Source: Planctomycetota bacterium (GTDB lineage Bacteria > Planctomycetota > UBA1135 > GCA-002686595). From it: a stretch of DNA of 6,746 nucleotides. Under the pieces are notes generated by a model. That model worked only from the letters and a program-made list of their open reading frames with translations, was not told the origin of the DNA and did no database searches. The position numbers were made by a program, and so were the translations under genes. Location of the stretch: NCBI GenBank assembly GCA_029259675.1, contig JAJDES010000298.1, positions 1-6,746 of the forward strand. The letters are read 5' to 3'. Numbering within the stretch: position 1 is the stretch's first letter; each line of letters begins with the position of its first letter. Positions 5,929 through 6,746 of this stretch are shown here, in pieces.

Positions 5929-6651
5929 TCAGAGATCGCTCGCTGCGCCGGCTATCGAGAGGTTATCGAAACGTGTCGTCGCGTCGGCCTTGGTCCACAG
6001 TCCGATTCCGCCCGGTTGCGTGAGCTTGGCATCGGTTGCGTGCAACAGCTCCTCACCATCGAACCAACATGTGATCGAGTCGCCCACATGTCGCACTCGA
6101 ATGGTGTGCCAAGTTTCGGTATCAGCTCGGACCCGCGCGGTATCGAGCTGCAGTCGCTCGCCGGCCTTGATCGAGTAGACGCGGAAGTTGTCCTCAAGTG
6201 GATTCCAGCGCGCGGCGTAATAATCGTTTTCGCCGCCGATACGCCAGGCCGGGCCTCCGCCCTGGTCCTCTTCTCCCCCATCGACGCGCACGGCAACTTC
6301 GACATCAATGTCGGCCATGGAGATCGCAGAGTTCCAACAGAGATTGAAGGCTTGGCCGACGTGATTGCGTGCGTCGGTCAGCACCATCGCGTTGGGAGAG
6401 GACGGAGCCGTAGCATCGCGGCGGCGCTCCCAAACCGCATCATCGGATCCCTCGCGCCGATTGCTGGTTCCAACGCTCCAGCCCTGCGGCACCGAACCGA
6501 CGCCCCCGTCAAATGGGAAGCTCAGGGTCTTGCTACCACCCACAGTGGCTTCGGCACTGCGCTCATCAATATCACGGTCGTGGGCATTCGACGAGCACGA
6601 CGTCAGCGCGAGTAGCACTCCGCCTAGTAGCGTGAGTATGGAACCATGCAT
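5929..6651 (-). CDS. Lipoprotein with LamG/DUF1080-like (concanavalin A-like) domain
   Basis: A 240-residue exported protein. Residues 1-19 form a lipoprotein signal with lipobox LTSC and lipidated Cys19; the n-region unusually lacks Lys and Arg. A linker (20-42) precedes a single beta-sandwich domain (about 43-236) with the motifs FDGG..G.VPQGWSVG, APSSPNAMVLT, FNLCW, EDQGGGPAWRI (128-138), NDYYAARWNPLEDNFRVY (142-159), WHTIRVRHVGD and GIGLWTKADATTRFDNLSI. I recall these from LamG or family-16/DUF1080-like proteins of Planctomycetota and allied phyla, often annotated as hydrolase-like; enzymatic activity is unproven here. An in-frame GTG at 6723 would overlap the upstream cytochrome gene in another frame, so ATG 6651, right at the signal peptide, is preferred. 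The gene follows the cytochrome stop by 38 bases, suggesting one transcript. The stop is TGA. Confidence 0.85.
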   Translation of the reverse strand: MHGSILTLLGGVLLALTSCSSNAHDRDIDERSAEATVGGSKTLSFPFDGGVGSVPQGWSVGTSNRREGSDDAVWERRRDATAPSSPNAMVLTDARNHVGQAFNLCWNSAISMADIDVEVAVRVDGGEEDQGGGPAWRIGGENDYYAARWNPLEDNFRVYSIKAGERLQLDTARVRADTETWHTIRVRHVGDSITCWFDGEELLHATDAKLTQPGGIGLWTKADATTRFDNLSIAGAASDL

Positions 6652-6689
6652 GGAATCTGGAGCTCGGAAGCTCGCGGGGATTTGCAGCT

Positions 6690-6746
6690 TCAATTGCGAT
6701 ACTTCTCGTGGCACGCGCTGCACGTGCCGGCGAGATTTTTGTAGGC
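6690..6746 (-). CDS. C-terminus of a c-type cytochrome, class II-like (5' part missing)
   Basis: Only the last 18 codons lie in the window, read as AYKNLAGTCSACHEKYRN followed by TGA at 6690-6692. CSACH is a covalent haem c attachment motif. A CxxCH only a few residues from the C-terminus, followed by a basic end such as EKYR, is typical of class II cytochromes (cytochrome c', c556), four-helix periplasmic haem proteins. With so few residues this assignment rests on the motif and its position. It is too short to show up as a frame with its own start. The LamG lipoprotein gene follows 38 bases later on the same strand, so the two probably share a transcript. Confidence 0.75.
   Translation of the reverse strand, partial: AYKNLAGTCSACHEKYRN

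Noticed and set aside
5794..6615. A 273-codon plus-strand frame opposite the LamG lipoprotein gene
   Set aside because: It is antisense to a gene with a clear lipobox and family motifs, its composition is typical of a shadow frame, and it shows no domain.
6652..6723. A 24-residue N-terminal extension of the LamG lipoprotein from GTG 6723
   Set aside because: It would overlap the cytochrome's CxxCH-coding end in another frame and bury the lipoprotein signal peptide.
1..6746. CRISPR arrays, tRNA or rRNA genes, insertion sequences and phage attachment sites
   Set aside because: No regularly spaced repeats, cloverleaf or rRNA-like sequence, transposase motifs or terminal inverted repeats were seen on reading both strands.

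Overview
This looks like a bacterial chromosome segment of fairly high GC content. It carries two-component sensing genes, exported lipoproteins and the end of a c-type cytochrome gene. The taxon cannot be fixed from the sequence. Three things recall Planctomycetota or Acidobacteriota-like genomes: a small two-helix membrane protein ending in a PLW(I/V)P-type helix plus basic tail, a LamG/DUF1080-like lipoprotein beside a CxxCH cytochrome, and a secreted NHL propeller with a TPR tail. This is family recollection, not a search result.

Layout. Left of 4373 every gene is on the minus strand. At the left edge (1-885) is the N-terminal 295 residues of a PAS sensor histidine kinase; its ATPase domain runs out of the window. 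A 365-base gap (886-1250) holds a strong rho-independent hairpin that works for plus-strand transcripts, although no plus-strand gene is visible there, and a 10-bp tandem repeat. Then come two unrecognised envelope genes, a two-helix membrane protein (1251-1583) and a lipoprotein (1705-2193). A palindrome resembling a Fur-family box (2256-2273) lies upstream of them. Next is a LytS/LytR-type pair: a membrane histidine kinase (3270-4373) and a LytTR response regulator (2513-3277), overlapping by 8 bases, both starting with GTG and surely co-transcribed.

Divergent from the kinase across 112 bases is a plus-strand gene (4486-5751) for a secreted NHL/SMP-30-like beta-propeller with TPR repeats. 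An in-frame TAG at codon 55 breaks it, while the rest of the frame is intact. It converges on a minus-strand lipoprotein with a LamG/DUF1080-like fold (5929-6651). That gene directly follows the C-terminus of a class II-like c-type cytochrome (6690 to the right edge).

How they may work together. The LytS/LytR pair is a complete sensor-regulator unit, and the divergent propeller gene is its most obvious neighbouring target candidate (inference). The cytochrome and LamG lipoprotein probably form an exported redox or envelope operon. The main anomaly is the amber codon: a fresh nonsense mutation, a sequencing error, or less likely recoding. No complete novel system could be demonstrated.
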